Shown here in pieces: positions 43,897 through 52,856 of a stretch of 64,000 nt of DNA; position 1 is the stretch's first letter; each line of letters begins with the position of its first letter. This stretch comes from CBDFHB01 sp965250115 (lineage in GTDB: Bacteria > Acidobacteriota > Vicinamibacteria > Marinacidobacterales > SMYC01): assembly GCA_965250115.1 (NCBI GenBank), contig CBDFNJ010000002.1:1364001-1428000 (forward strand), written 5' to 3'. The notes under the pieces are model-generated. The model did not search any database. It saw nothing but the letters and a program-made list of their open reading frames with translations, and was not told the origin of the DNA. Made by a program: the position numbers and the translations under genes.

Positions 43897-45182
43897 GCTT
43901 GGCCTTCGCGGCGGACGCGATCCTTGGCGGACAGCCCGGCTTCGGGCCGCTTCAGGCGGTGCTCCTCTCCTTTGGGGTCGGGCTTGGCATCTTCGCGCTG
44001 CTGCCGGTTGCGGCAATGGCCAGGCTCGCGCTCGCTGGCATCGCCGTCCTCGTATGCTTGGTGGGTGCGGACATCGCTTTGCGGGTCTTCCGCGCCGACG
44101 ACCTGGCGACGATCATGCAGTTGCACCCGCGCTACCTTCACGCGCTGATCCCATACTCGCAGCGACGTTATACGCGCGCCACGATCAACGGTGGGAACTC
44201 GATCCCGGTCAAGGTGAACGCGGACGGATATCGCGGGCGGGAGCTCTCGCCAAAGGGCGCTATGCGGCGCGTCGTGGTCTACGGCGACTCCTTCGTGGCG
44301 GCGGAGTTCTCTCGGCTCGAAGACACCTTCGTCGCACGCCTCGGTGGACACCTCGAGACAGCCCTCGGCGAGTCTGTCGAGATGGTGAACGCCGGCGTTG
44401 TGGGCTATGGCCCTGACCAGATCTTGCTCCGAATGGAGGACGAGCTGCCGGTGCTGGAGCCCGACTTCGTGGTCGTGGTGCTCTACGCCGGCAACGATTA
44501 CGGCGAGCTTGTGCGTAACAAGCTCTTCCGGCTTGACAAGGACGGTGGGCTCGAGGCGCACGCCTTCGAGATTGCGTCTTCGCAGGAGATGACGTTTCGC
44601 CAAGCGCAAGGACCGCTTCTCCTGCGGCTCTTGATGAAGGCGATGGCCGCGCTCACGGTGGAGCGCCTCGGGCCGGTCGAGCAGACGGAGGCCGACCTCG
44701 CGCGCACGACGGCCGAGTACGAGGAGTACGTAGTCCAGGGTGACCCGAAGGTCACGGCGCTGCTCGCCGACCCCTACGACGCGGACGTGAGCATGCGGCC
44801 CGGGAGCGACTCGGCGCGCTACAAGGTCGCGCTCATGGACGCTGTGCTCGGGCACATCCAGCAGACCGCCGCCACCGCGAGCGTTCCCCTCTTCGTGGTG
44901 ATCGTGCCCTCGCCCTTCGACCTGTGCCCTGACTACGATTCAGGCCACGTGAGCCGCGAGCGCCACCCGCAGTACCGCCCCCGTGCCCTCACCGATGCGC
45001 TCGCGGCGATCCTGGAGAAGCGAAACATTCCGGGCCTCGATCTGTGGCTGCCTTTCTCAGCGCGGCCGGACACCAACGCACTCTACTTCCACGGCGGGGA
45101 CGACCACTGGAACGACGCCGGTCAGAACCTGGCGGCCGAGCACGCGGCCGCGCTGCTGGTCGAGCGCGGCCTGATCAACTAG
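43848..45182 (+). CDS. SGNH/GDSL hydrolase-like membrane protein
   Basis: A 444-residue protein from ATG 43848 (the in-frame alternative at 43806 adds 14 residues). Two or three N-terminal hydrophobic helices occupy residues ~5-85 (ALLVAVAVVGLAFAADAIL, VLLSFGVGLGIFALLPVAA). An SGNH-type domain follows: nucleophile Ser in VVVYGDSFVAAEF, block II/III in VNAGVVGYGPDQILLRME, block III Asn in VLYAGNDYGELV and the Asp/His pair in GGDDHWNDAGQNLAAEHAA. Such membrane-anchored members commonly remove or add acetyl groups on envelope polysaccharides, or act on lipids. The ribosome site is weak; see the 63-aa frame upstream. Confidence 0.82.
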   Translation: MGLVRAGALLVAVAVVGLAFAADAILGGQPGFGPLQAVLLSFGVGLGIFALLPVAAMARLALAGIAVLVCLVGADIALRVFRADDLATIMQLHPRYLHALIPYSQRRYTRATINGGNSIPVKVNADGYRGRELSPKGAMRRVVVYGDSFVAAEFSRLEDTFVARLGGHLETALGESVEMVNAGVVGYGPDQILLRMEDELPVLEPDFVVVVLYAGNDYGELVRNKLFRLDKDGGLEAHAFEIASSQEMTFRQAQGPLLLRLLMKAMAALTVERLGPVEQTEADLARTTAEYEEYVVQGDPKVTALLADPYDADVSMRPGSDSARYKVALMDAVLGHIQQTAATASVPLFVVIVPSPFDLCPDYDSGHVSRERHPQYRPRALTDALAAILEKRNIPGLDLWLPFSARPDTNALYFHGGDDHWNDAGQNLAAEHAAALLVERGLIN

Positions 45183-45335
45183 CCTACGGGCGGGAGCTGT
45201 CCATCATCATTATTAACAAGACGTGCGAATCGGCGTTATACCCATCTGTCTCTTTTCGAAGACTCCACTACGACAAGGTGTGCAGCGCCGGGTTGCGTCG
45301 TGCTACATTCAGAGTGAAAGCTTCGTGAGCCGCCA

Positions 45336-46184
45336 GTGAACACTTGTGGATACAATCGTTCCTCACCTCTCATCTGCCTCCTGCTCTTTCTCGCCCTTTC
45401 TCGGACCAATGACAGTTTCGCCAGCGAAAGCCTCAAGAACCCCGAAGGGTTCATCGTGAAGAGCGCCATTCCCGTTCCCGACGGGGCGAGAGAGTGGCAG
45501 CTGAGCCTGGGAGCCTTCGTCGACCGGACGGAGGAGACCCTCGTTGGGCTCGCCGGTGAATATACCTGGGGACTCCCGTCTTCCGAGCTCGAGATAGAGC
45601 TCGAAGCAACCCAGGAAGACCTGGGCGCCGAGGTGGAGTACCTGCGGTCGGTCCTTCGCGAGACTTTGGGGCGCCCCGAGCTGTCCTTCAACGTGGGGGT
45701 ACGCGGGGAGGAGCTGCTTACCCGCGAAAGTCGGGCAGCTCATCTCAATGCCGCGCTATTGCTACGCAAGAACTTCTTGAACGGCTTCCTCGCCGCCGAC
45801 GTCAATATCGGTTACTCGCAGCCGGTGCGATCCGGAACTGCGGCAGGAGCGGACGGCGGGTTCGCGGGGGTCGGCCTCTCACTTCCCGCTGGAAAAACAT
45901 TTCACGCGATTCCTTCCCGGCGAGCATCGCTGGATCGTCGTTTTTTCATCATGCTCCGCGTTAGACGAATGCGCGACGACCCGGGGGACGCCTATTATTC
46001 ACCCGGCCTTCAGTTTGGCTTTCGCATGGCCAACAGCCCGAGGGACCGGTCGCTCAACTTTTTCGCCGGTCTGGACCGGGAAAGACTGGCGGCCCACGGG
46101 ACGCGTTACGCGTTCGGCTTCGGGGTCACTTATGTTTCGGGACGCGGCAAGAAAGTGGATTGGAAAAGGTTGAAGCGTCAATGA
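45336..46184 (+). CDS. Putative outer-membrane beta-barrel protein
   Basis: A 282-residue protein starting GTG 45336. Signal peptide (PLICLLLFLALSRTNDSFA), then alternating amphipathic strands with Gly/Tyr/aromatic ends (VGLAGEYTWGLPSSELEIEL, LAADVNIGYSQPVRSG, YYSPGLQFGFRMANSPRD, ALRF-like final strand YAFGFGVTYVSGRGK). The overall look is that of a small outer-membrane barrel or transporter-type porin. No specific family recognised. Its stop overlaps the start of the next gene (ATGA, 46181-46184), so the two are co-translated and probably work together. Confidence 0.6.
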   Translation: MNTCGYNRSSPLICLLLFLALSRTNDSFASESLKNPEGFIVKSAIPVPDGAREWQLSLGAFVDRTEETLVGLAGEYTWGLPSSELEIELEATQEDLGAEVEYLRSVLRETLGRPELSFNVGVRGEELLTRESRAAHLNAALLLRKNFLNGFLAADVNIGYSQPVRSGTAAGADGGFAGVGLSLPAGKTFHAIPSRRASLDRRFFIMLRVRRMRDDPGDAYYSPGLQFGFRMANSPRDRSLNFFAGLDRERLAAHGTRYAFGFGVTYVSGRGKKVDWKRLKRQ

Positions 46185-47668
46185 AAACCGTGAGCCGAGC
46201 CCTTATCCTCCTGGGCGGTTTGTCGACCGGCCTCGCACTCGGACAGCAGCGGGATCGAAAAGCACACATTTATTTGGAAGACATTACCTGGAACTACTCT
46301 CGCCTACATCCGTTCGATGCCACCGTCGCCTCGGTGGCTCACTTCGGGCACGGTGCCATTGCAGATATCGCACTGCGTTGGACGGCTCGATATCCGGACG
46401 AGGTGGCCGCGCCACCGCCGATGATGCACTCGATGAATCCAGCACCTGGCGGACAGCAGGCCCACAGCGGCCACCACCCGCCGACGGCCCCGGATCCCGC
46501 TTCTCATTCTGGGATGCCGGCGGGCTCCTGTGTGGCGAGGGACGGTGTGGCGGGACCCTGCCCAGGCGCCCACCTACAGGCGGTGGATCGAAGCTTCTAC
46601 GACGAGCTAGTGGCTATCTCGAGCCTCGATGTTTCCAACCCGAATCCAAAGACGCCGCGCTCTGAGGTGGGCCAGGAGGACGTGAGCCCTATCTTTGCCG
46701 CGCTCTCGCACGAAACCATCGATCTGATCGACTGGACTCATGGTCTCCACGAAGTCCTCTACGACATTCTCGCAAGCCCGCACGTTTTTCGAGACGACTC
46801 TCTCGTGAATCAAGTGATGACTCCTCCTATTACAGGGCTGTCGGAGCAACCCCGTTTTCGGGTGCGGGAAAGTATCCCGCAGCTTTTTGCCCTCGCATTG
46901 GACGACTACTATCAACGTTCTCCACTGGCCATTTCTCCTGCTCCGCTGGAGATCGTGATCATGGAGCGGTTGGGAATCAACGAAAAGCCCTGGTTCCGGT
47001 ACTACCGCATGAACTTCAGAATGGCCTACGGGTATTTCATGGTGGCTCACTGGTGGCATCCGGCGGCCTACGAGACGCAGATCGTTCTTCCGGAAAGAGA
47101 AGAGCAGCAGGCGGGAATCCTCCGCATGGATGCCACGCTGGCCGGCGTGTTGGAAGGCGAGGCCTTTCCACTCACGATGCTACTGTCCCGTGAGATTGCC
47201 CCGCGTTTTTCGAGCTTGACGTTGGTGCAGGCGGATCGTTCCCGACGCCACGTGGGTGCCGAGGCAGGGAACGTGTTCGACAACCTTCACATGCTCCACG
47301 GGATCACGTATGGCATCCTCGTTGCGCCGTCGGAGAAAATCCCCGCCCTCGCGGAGGTAGTCGCCGGGTACGACCGCCTCGGCCTGGATCTGAACCGGGA
47401 AGCCAGCAAAGACGACGGCGAAGGCAAGAAAGCGAGAAAACTTGTCTGGGAGGGGAAGGCACGCGAGATGGCGAAAGTAATCGAGGCCCTTCGATATCGC
47501 CCTGGGGATGAGAAGCTAGCCGCCCGCTACGAGAACTACGGCCCCTTCAACGAGGACCCGACCGCCTTCGTTGAAAGCTGGATGAGATACAACTCGGGCC
47601 GGAACGGGTCTCACTGCGGGGCCATGATGCGCGGCATGGGCCACTGTGGGGGCCGAGAGCACCGGTGA
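46181..47668 (+). CDS. Secreted His/Met-rich protein of unknown function
   Basis: A 495-residue protein, start ATG 46181 inside the ATGA overlap. Signal peptide (ALILLGGLSTGLALG). Two metal-ligand-rich stretches stand out: residues ~85-120 (MMHSMNP, then HSGHHPP and HSGMPAG) and the C-terminus (HCGAMMRGMGHCGG). The middle is helical with conserved-looking His pairs (LIDWTHGLHEVLYDI, YFMVAHWWHPAAYE, LHMLHGITYGILV). No known domain was identified. His/Met clusters are typical of copper- or silver-handling periplasmic proteins, so a metal role is plausible but unproven. Coupled to the putative outer-membrane protein. Confidence 0.7.
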   Translation: MKTVSRALILLGGLSTGLALGQQRDRKAHIYLEDITWNYSRLHPFDATVASVAHFGHGAIADIALRWTARYPDEVAAPPPMMHSMNPAPGGQQAHSGHHPPTAPDPASHSGMPAGSCVARDGVAGPCPGAHLQAVDRSFYDELVAISSLDVSNPNPKTPRSEVGQEDVSPIFAALSHETIDLIDWTHGLHEVLYDILASPHVFRDDSLVNQVMTPPITGLSEQPRFRVRESIPQLFALALDDYYQRSPLAISPAPLEIVIMERLGINEKPWFRYYRMNFRMAYGYFMVAHWWHPAAYETQIVLPEREEQQAGILRMDATLAGVLEGEAFPLTMLLSREIAPRFSSLTLVQADRSRRHVGAEAGNVFDNLHMLHGITYGILVAPSEKIPALAEVVAGYDRLGLDLNREASKDDGEGKKARKLVWEGKAREMAKVIEALRYRPGDEKLAARYENYGPFNEDPTAFVESWMRYNSGRNGSHCGAMMRGMGHCGGREHR

Positions 47669-47810
47669 CGTCCGCGACGCTAATTTAGACTGGCGGAAAC
47701 CGTGCGGATGTGCGGGTTTATCATGGTGCTGGCGTGAGGACACACAACCGGTGTCGTTTCTCACCGGCGCAGGCCCGAAACACACGGGTCCTCAGTTCTG
47801 GAGAATCGTT

Positions 47811-48000
47811 ATGGCAGAAATGACTCGAAAATCCTTTTTTCGCCTTGCTGCGGCGGCGACCACCTCGGCTGCTTTCGCCAGCCAGGCGTCAGCCCAGGCT
47901 CCTTCCGTCATGGCGCCCCGTTTGACCGGATCGACGAGCTCCCTATTGATAAGCGGTGCGGACCTGCTGACCATGGATCCGGCTGTCCCTTCCATAAACC
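47811..48000 (+). pseudogene. Amidohydrolase 5' fragment with Tat-like signal
   Basis: ATG 47811 opens MAEMTRKSFFRLAAAATTSA (a twin-arginine-like or Sec signal) and then SSLLISGADLLTMDPAVPS, the usual first strand of amidohydrolases. The metal-binding HxH motif and everything after are missing. From about 48000 the DNA is a transposase remnant on the opposite strand. The frame runs on to 48182 without further homology. Confidence 0.65.
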
Positions 48001-48410
48001 ATGTACTTGGAAACGGCGGCCTGGGAAATGGAAATGCCAAGCTTCGCAAGCTCGCCGTGCACACGGGGAGCTCCCCAGAGAGGATTGGCTCGGCTCACAT
48101 TCCGGATCAGCTCGCGTATTTCGGGAGCGACACTGGGTCGACCTGGCCCACGTCGGCCGCTCTTCCACGTCCAATAGAGTAAGAACCCGGAGCGGTGCCA
48201 CCGGACCACCATTTCGGGTTTTACAATGACGAGGACCCTAGACCAGTCGGTCGAGAATTTTCGCAACAGCACCCAGAACCCGCGGTCCACATTCGAGAGC
48301 CGAGGACGTTTCACCGAACGATAGAGGACGGCGAGTTGCTGCCGAAGAGCGAGATTCTCGAGAGCCAGGATGCTGACGCCCCCGTGCGCGAAAGATCAAG
48401 TGCGACGCGC
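48000..48410 (-). pseudogene. Integrase/transposase (rve-type) N-terminal fragment
   Basis: The minus strand reads ALENLALRQQLAVLYRSVKR, PRLSNVDRGFWVLLRKFSTD, VLVIVKPEMVVRWHRSGF and GPGRPSVAPEIRELIRNVSR ... NPLWGAPRVHGELAKLGISI. This is the N-terminal, helix-turn-helix part of a widespread integrase-core transposase. It ends at SKYMV (about 48000), exactly where the amidohydrolase fragment begins, so the DDE core is gone. The junction marks a deletion or rearrangement. Confidence 0.8.
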
Positions 48411-48947
48411 CCGGATGAATAAATGGAAGGGAGTGCGTCCAGTGAAGGCTGGCATGTTCAGTGGGAGAGAAGTCCCACCGTGGCAAGAGTCAGAAGCCCC
48501 GTAGCTTGAGTCACGTTCGTGGAGGAAACGAAGGGGATGAAGCTGACTGACAAAGCCATCTTTGGGATGGTGAGCGAGTTACCGGGCCGTAACGCAAGTG
48601 AACCCACAGGTGTCCTCGATAATTTAAAGGTCCGGAGGCCGAGCCCTCTCCTTTCGGGTGAAGGCAGTATGGCTGGTCGCAATCTGACTGTCGCGGCGAG
48701 TCACTCCGGCGGGGTGGTAGGGACAGCACGGTGACAAGGACATGCCAAGCAACTGGCGAAGCCGTCCTCGTCCCAGGCAGAAATGTTTGGAGCAAGGTAG
48801 GTCGTATAACCGGCACCCTCTGGAAATCGACTGAAGGCGAGACGGTGGCGGCTGGGTCCGTAGTAGCGTTGAAGCGGGATAACGCCCGTGGAGCAAGGGG
48901 GCCCTGCTGCACATAGCGACTTCGTCGACAAGGAAGGCAGGGGTGAG

Positions 48948-49169
48948 ATGACAAACTCACCCATGACTCTGCAGGACCTGAGACGAAGGATATACGTCAA
49001 GGAGAAGGCCGAAACGTCTTGGCGCTTTTGGGGTCTATACGTGCATGTGTGCAAGACGGAGACGCTGCGCGAAGCTTATCGACTCGCCAAGAACAACAAC
49101 GGAGCTGCTGGCATCGATGGAGTGACGTTCGAGGCGATCGAGGAGCAGCGGCGTAGTGAGCTTCGTTGA
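48948..49169 (+). CDS. ltrA: Group II intron maturase, N-terminal part (frameshifted)
   Basis: ATG 48948 (MTNSPMTLQDLRRRIYVKEK) gives the RT-0/RT-1 N-terminus: FWGLYVHVCKTETLREAYRL and AKNNNGAAGIDGVTFEAIEE. The frame ends at 49169. The homologous continuation (SFVEQLRKELIERTYRPLRA) is one base over, so a single-base indel lies near 49140-49160. Confidence 0.8.
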   Translation: MTNSPMTLQDLRRRIYVKEKAETSWRFWGLYVHVCKTETLREAYRLAKNNNGAAGIDGVTFEAIEEQRRSELR

Positions 49170-50259
49170 GCAACTCCGCAAGGAGCTCATCGAACGTACG
49201 TATCGTCCCCTGCGGGCACGGAAGGTAGGAATCCCGAAGGACGGCGGCACGAAAGTCCGCGTCCTCTCGATACCGGCCATCCGGGACCGGGTGATCCAGG
49301 GAGTCCTCAAGCTAATCCTGGAGCCAATCTTCGAGGCAGACTTCCAAGCGGGCTCATTTGGCTACCGGCTGAGGAGGTCACCGCATGACGCGATTCAGCG
49401 CGTCTCGGAAGCCATCATCGAGGGCAAGACTCATATCATTGATCTCGACCTGCGCTCCTACTTTGACACGGTGCGACATCACATCGTGTTGGAGAAGGTG
49501 GCAAGGCGGGTGAATGACGATGACGTGATGCATCTGCTCAAGATGATCTTGAAAGCTTCCGGGAAGCAGGGAGTTCCCCAAGGCGGAGTGATTTCTCCGC
49601 TGCTCAGTAATCTGTACCTCACCGAGGTAGATAGGATGCTGGAGCGGGCGAAGAAGGTCACACGCCACGGTCGCTGGACGGCCATCGAGTACGCTCGGTT
49701 TGCCGACGATCTGGTGATCTTGGTGGATTCTCATCCGCGGCATCGGTGGCTTCGCAAAGCGGTAGAAAAGCGACTTCGCGAGGAACTGGCCAAGCTGCAA
49801 GTTGAGGTGAACGAGGAGAAAAGCGGGCGAATGGACCTGACGAAAGGAGAGAGCTTCGGGTTCCTTGGCTTTGGGTTTCGCAGAGTGAGGAGTCGTGCCG
49901 GGCGGTGGATGCCGTTGCGTATGCCACTACCGAAAAAGCGTACGGCACTGCTGCGAACACTCAAGACGTGGTTCCGTCGCTATCGGTCCCAGCCCATTGG
50001 AGCATTGATCGAGAAGATCAATCCGATCCTACGGGGCTGGGTGAATTACTTTGCGGTAGGACACTCGAGCCGCTGCTTCTCGTTTATTCGAAACTGGGTG
50101 GAAAAGAAGATTCGGAGACATCTAGCGCACGCCCGACAGCGCCAAGGCTTCGGCTGGAAGCGATGGAGTCGACGGTGGTTCTACGAAACTCTCGGACTCT
50201 TTAGCGACTATCGGGTCCGTTATCTCGCATCCTCGCCGACAGTTGCCCCAGCAGGATAG
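49156..50259 (+). CDS. ltrA: Group II intron reverse transcriptase/maturase, main part
   Basis: Continuation of the 48948 frame after the indel. RT blocks are clear: IPKDGGTKVRVLSIPAIRDR, IEGKTHIIDLDLRSYFDTV, GVPQGGVISPLLSNLYL and the active-site box YARFADDLVILVDS (FADD in place of YADD). A maturase (GIIM/X) domain follows (LRGWVNYFAVGHSSRCFSFI, RRWFYETLGLF). No HNH endonuclease domain is present. RT and maturase functions allow splicing and retrohoming in trans or cis. The N-terminal frameshift probably inactivates this copy. Confidence 0.92.
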   Translation: MSFVEQLRKELIERTYRPLRARKVGIPKDGGTKVRVLSIPAIRDRVIQGVLKLILEPIFEADFQAGSFGYRLRRSPHDAIQRVSEAIIEGKTHIIDLDLRSYFDTVRHHIVLEKVARRVNDDDVMHLLKMILKASGKQGVPQGGVISPLLSNLYLTEVDRMLERAKKVTRHGRWTAIEYARFADDLVILVDSHPRHRWLRKAVEKRLREELAKLQVEVNEEKSGRMDLTKGESFGFLGFGFRRVRSRAGRWMPLRMPLPKKRTALLRTLKTWFRRYRSQPIGALIEKINPILRGWVNYFAVGHSSRCFSFIRNWVEKKIRRHLAHARQRQGFGWKRWSRRWFYETLGLFSDYRVRYLASSPTVAPAG

Positions 50260-50289
50260 GTCACATAACCCTTGACCCGAAGTGTGCAG

Positions 50290-50324
50290 GAGCGCGTAGT
50301 GCGGGAAATCCGCATGCTGCGTGC
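50290..50324 (+). ncRNA. Group II intron domain V
   Basis: A 35-nt hairpin beginning GAGCGCGTAG, with a GCGG-GAAA-TCCGC apical stem and the AGC catalytic triad, 30 bp after the maturase stop. This is the catalytic core of the ribozyme, followed by the domain VI-like stem. Confidence 0.8.
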
Positions 50325-50516
50325 GACGCGGCGGGGGCTGGAAACGGGGACATGGTAAGGACTGAGGCACCGGCACTTGGCCAAAGCCGCCGGCAACAGC
50401 TACTCCCCTTACCTACATCTACCGCGCCAGCCCCCGACCCTACCACCTGGGAAGCCTAGCACGTGCGAGAAGTCGGCCGACACGACTGACGGCATCGACG
50501 TACCCCTTCCACCGAA

Positions 50517-52856
50517 TTAGGCGGGGGCTTCGTTCAGCGCGGCCTTCACTCGTTCCGGGGTGAACGGCACCTCTCGAACACGAACGCCGGTGGCATCGAA
50601 GATGGCGTTTCCGATCGCGGCGGCAGCGAGGGTGATCGTCGTCTCGCCCGCACCCATCGCTTCCACATCTCGGCGATCGATCACCACCGTTTCCATCTCG
50701 GGCACGTCGAAGCCGAGCGGAAGACTGTTGTACGTCGCCCAATCCACCGACGTGACCGCCGTCTCGTTCCAAGTAACTTCTTCGAGGAGCGCACGGCTCA
50801 CTCCTTGAAGCGTGCCGCCCTCGACCTGATTTCGTATGCCGTCGGGGTTCGAGACCGGCCCACAGTCGACGCCGGCGACGAGGCGCTTGACGGAAACAGT
50901 CCCCGTCTCTCGATCCACGTCGACATTTGCGACCAATGCGCAGTAGCCGTTGTCGCCTTCGTAGAGCACGCAAGCGATCCCGCGCCCCGACGCCACGCCG
51001 CTGGACGAACGGTTGGGTCGCGGGGAAGGACGCGGAACCCAGTCGGCCTTCTCGGCAACGGCGTTCACGACTTCGATCAATCGCGGATCTCTCAGGTGAT
51101 CGAGCCGGTAGGCCACCGGATCCTGCTTCGCCAGCGCCGCCGCTTCGTCCATGATGGACTCGTGCGCGAACGTGTTCTGGAGACGTGACGGCGATCGCAG
51201 AGGCCCGGTAAAAAAGGACGAGCGGACCGTATGCGTCAGCACGCGCTCGCTCTTGATGGTGCCTGTGCCGCCGCAGCGGCCGCCGACGCAACCCGTCACG
51301 TACGAAGGTGCGGCGTTGCTCCCGTTTCGAAACGAGCTCGGATCCGCTGCCGGCGTGGGCTCGGTAACCGCTGCCGGCGGAAAGCCAGCGAGAAAACCGG
51401 TGACGACGTTCCCGGGGGTTCCACCGCGTGGGCGGCTTCCCAGCGCCGGAAACCACGCCTCGTAATCCCACGCGCGGATCTGTCCTTCGGCATCGAGCCC
51501 GAGGCGTTGGTCGATCACGTACGCGTATCCGTAGTTCTCCCACGCCATCTCGTCCTCGCGCGAGAGCTGCACCCGCACCGGTCGACCCACCGCTTGCGAC
51601 ATGAGTACCGCGTCATAGGACACGGTGTCGGCGCCGTTGAGCCCGTAACAACCGGAGCCCATTTTGAAGATAACGCGCACATCTTCTGGCGATCGGTCGA
51701 GGATCATCGCCACCGTATGCCGGAGCGGGTGCACCGCCTGACTCGCGGACCAAATGGTGACACTGTCGTCTCGCACGTCGGCCACCGCGCACGAGCTTCC
51801 CAGCGATCCGTGCATCTGGTACGGATGTCGATAAGTGGCACGGACAATCGCGGCTTCTTTCTCGAGCGAAGCGTCGACGTCCTTGGAATCCACGACCAGA
51901 CGATCCCGTCTCGGCGTTTGATGTCGTAGGACGTCGTAGAAGTCCTCTTGCCGCGGCAAGCCGGGGCTCTCGCTCCACTCACAGCGCAATGTCTCTACAG
52001 CTTGAACCGCCTGCCAGGGCTTCTCAGTGACCGCACCCACGAAGTCGTTCTTGACCACGATTTTCACGAGTCCCTCGATGTCTGCGACCGAGTCCTCGTC
52101 GACGCTCACGAGCTTGACGCCCACCGCCGGTGGTCGGACGACGCGGGCATGGAGCATCCCGGGAACCCTGACGTTGTGCACGTGCTCGAAAGAGCCGGTC
52201 ACGAGGTCGGGGATCTCGGCGCGTGGCACGGACGTTCCCAGGATTCGCCACTCGCTCCGAGGCCGGCGCTTGGCTCGACTATCGAGAGACAGCTCGAGGC
52301 GCTTCCCTCCGACGAGCTCGCCGTACGCCACGTTTTTTTGAGGTTCGGTGCGCGAGCGGATCACGCCGTCATCGATGTTCAGTTGCTCGACCGGCACGTT
52401 CAGACGCTCTGCCGCCATACGGAGCAACGCTTCACGAGCCGTCGCCCCCGCGAGAGCCAGGTTGCGGTCGTTGAAGTTCGAGGGATGCGATTGGCTGCCC
52501 GACGTGGTGCCTTGATCCGGTGTGCGCGCCGTGTCGCACTGAACCAGCGTGATGCGATCGAACGGGACGACGAGCTCTTCGGCGATCAGCTGCGTCTGCG
52601 CGGTGGCGAGACCTTGACCGAGCTCACACTTCCCCGTGTATACGGTAACCCGTCCATCCGAGCCAATCGCAATCCAAGAATCGAGCTGCTCGCCGGGCAC
52701 TCCGGAAACTTGGGCGGCGGAATGGTGCGAGCTCAGAATGCCTCCGAACGCGGAAAAGCCGATGATGAGACAACCGGCTCCCTTCAGAAAGTCTCGGCGA
52801 GAGCTCAAAGCAGCTGAGGCGTCCGGTGTCCAAGACTTCGACGCTCGCCCGATCAT
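50517..52856 (-). CDS. Molybdopterin-binding subunit of a xanthine-dehydrogenase-family hydroxylase (Tat-exported)
   Basis: A 779-residue protein from ATG 52856, overlapping the stop of the 2Fe-2S gene (ATGA-type). The N-terminal Tat signal is SSRRDFLKGAG followed by a hydrophobic run. It has the single-gene, duplicated-domain layout of IorB-type and membrane aldehyde-dehydrogenase-type enzymes: WIAIGSDGRVTVYTGKCELG, VQCDTARTPDQGTTSGSQS, GTSVPRAEIPDLVTGSFEHV, FKMGSGCYGLNGAD, ESIMDEAAALAKQDPVAYRL and AGVDCGPVSNPDGIRNQVEG near the end, with the active-site Glu/Gly region (MGAGETTITLAAAAIGNAIF). It would oxidise an aldehyde or N-heterocycle in the periplasm, passing electrons via the Fe-S subunit. 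The substrate is not deducible. Confidence 0.92.
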   Translation of the reverse strand: MIGRASKSWTPDASAALSSRRDFLKGAGCLIIGFSAFGGILSSHHSAAQVSGVPGEQLDSWIAIGSDGRVTVYTGKCELGQGLATAQTQLIAEELVVPFDRITLVQCDTARTPDQGTTSGSQSHPSNFNDRNLALAGATAREALLRMAAERLNVPVEQLNIDDGVIRSRTEPQKNVAYGELVGGKRLELSLDSRAKRRPRSEWRILGTSVPRAEIPDLVTGSFEHVHNVRVPGMLHARVVRPPAVGVKLVSVDEDSVADIEGLVKIVVKNDFVGAVTEKPWQAVQAVETLRCEWSESPGLPRQEDFYDVLRHQTPRRDRLVVDSKDVDASLEKEAAIVRATYRHPYQMHGSLGSSCAVADVRDDSVTIWSASQAVHPLRHTVAMILDRSPEDVRVIFKMGSGCYGLNGADTVSYDAVLMSQAVGRPVRVQLSREDEMAWENYGYAYVIDQRLGLDAEGQIRAWDYEAWFPALGSRPRGGTPGNVVTGFLAGFPPAAVTEPTPAADPSSFRNGSNAAPSYVTGCVGGRCGGTGTIKSERVLTHTVRSSFFTGPLRSPSRLQNTFAHESIMDEAAALAKQDPVAYRLDHLRDPRLIEVVNAVAEKADWVPRPSPRPNRSSSGVASGRGIACVLYEGDNGYCALVANVDVDRETGTVSVKRLVAGVDCGPVSNPDGIRNQVEGGTLQGVSRALLEEVTWNETAVTSVDWATYNSLPLGFDVPEMETVVIDRRDVEAMGAGETTITLAAAAIGNAIFDATGVRVREVPFTPERVKAALNEAPA

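Larger units (their letters stand above)
48433..50443 (+). mobile_element. Group II intron (~2.0 kb)
   Basis: 5' end GTGCG at 48433, a ~500-bp structured leader, a reverse transcriptase/maturase frame, then a typical domain V and a domain VI-like stem (GGGGGCTGG / CCAGCCCCC). The proposed 3' end is near 50443 (...CTAC). Boundaries at the 3' side are estimated to within a few bases. It sits next to the transposase fragment. Confidence 0.85.
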
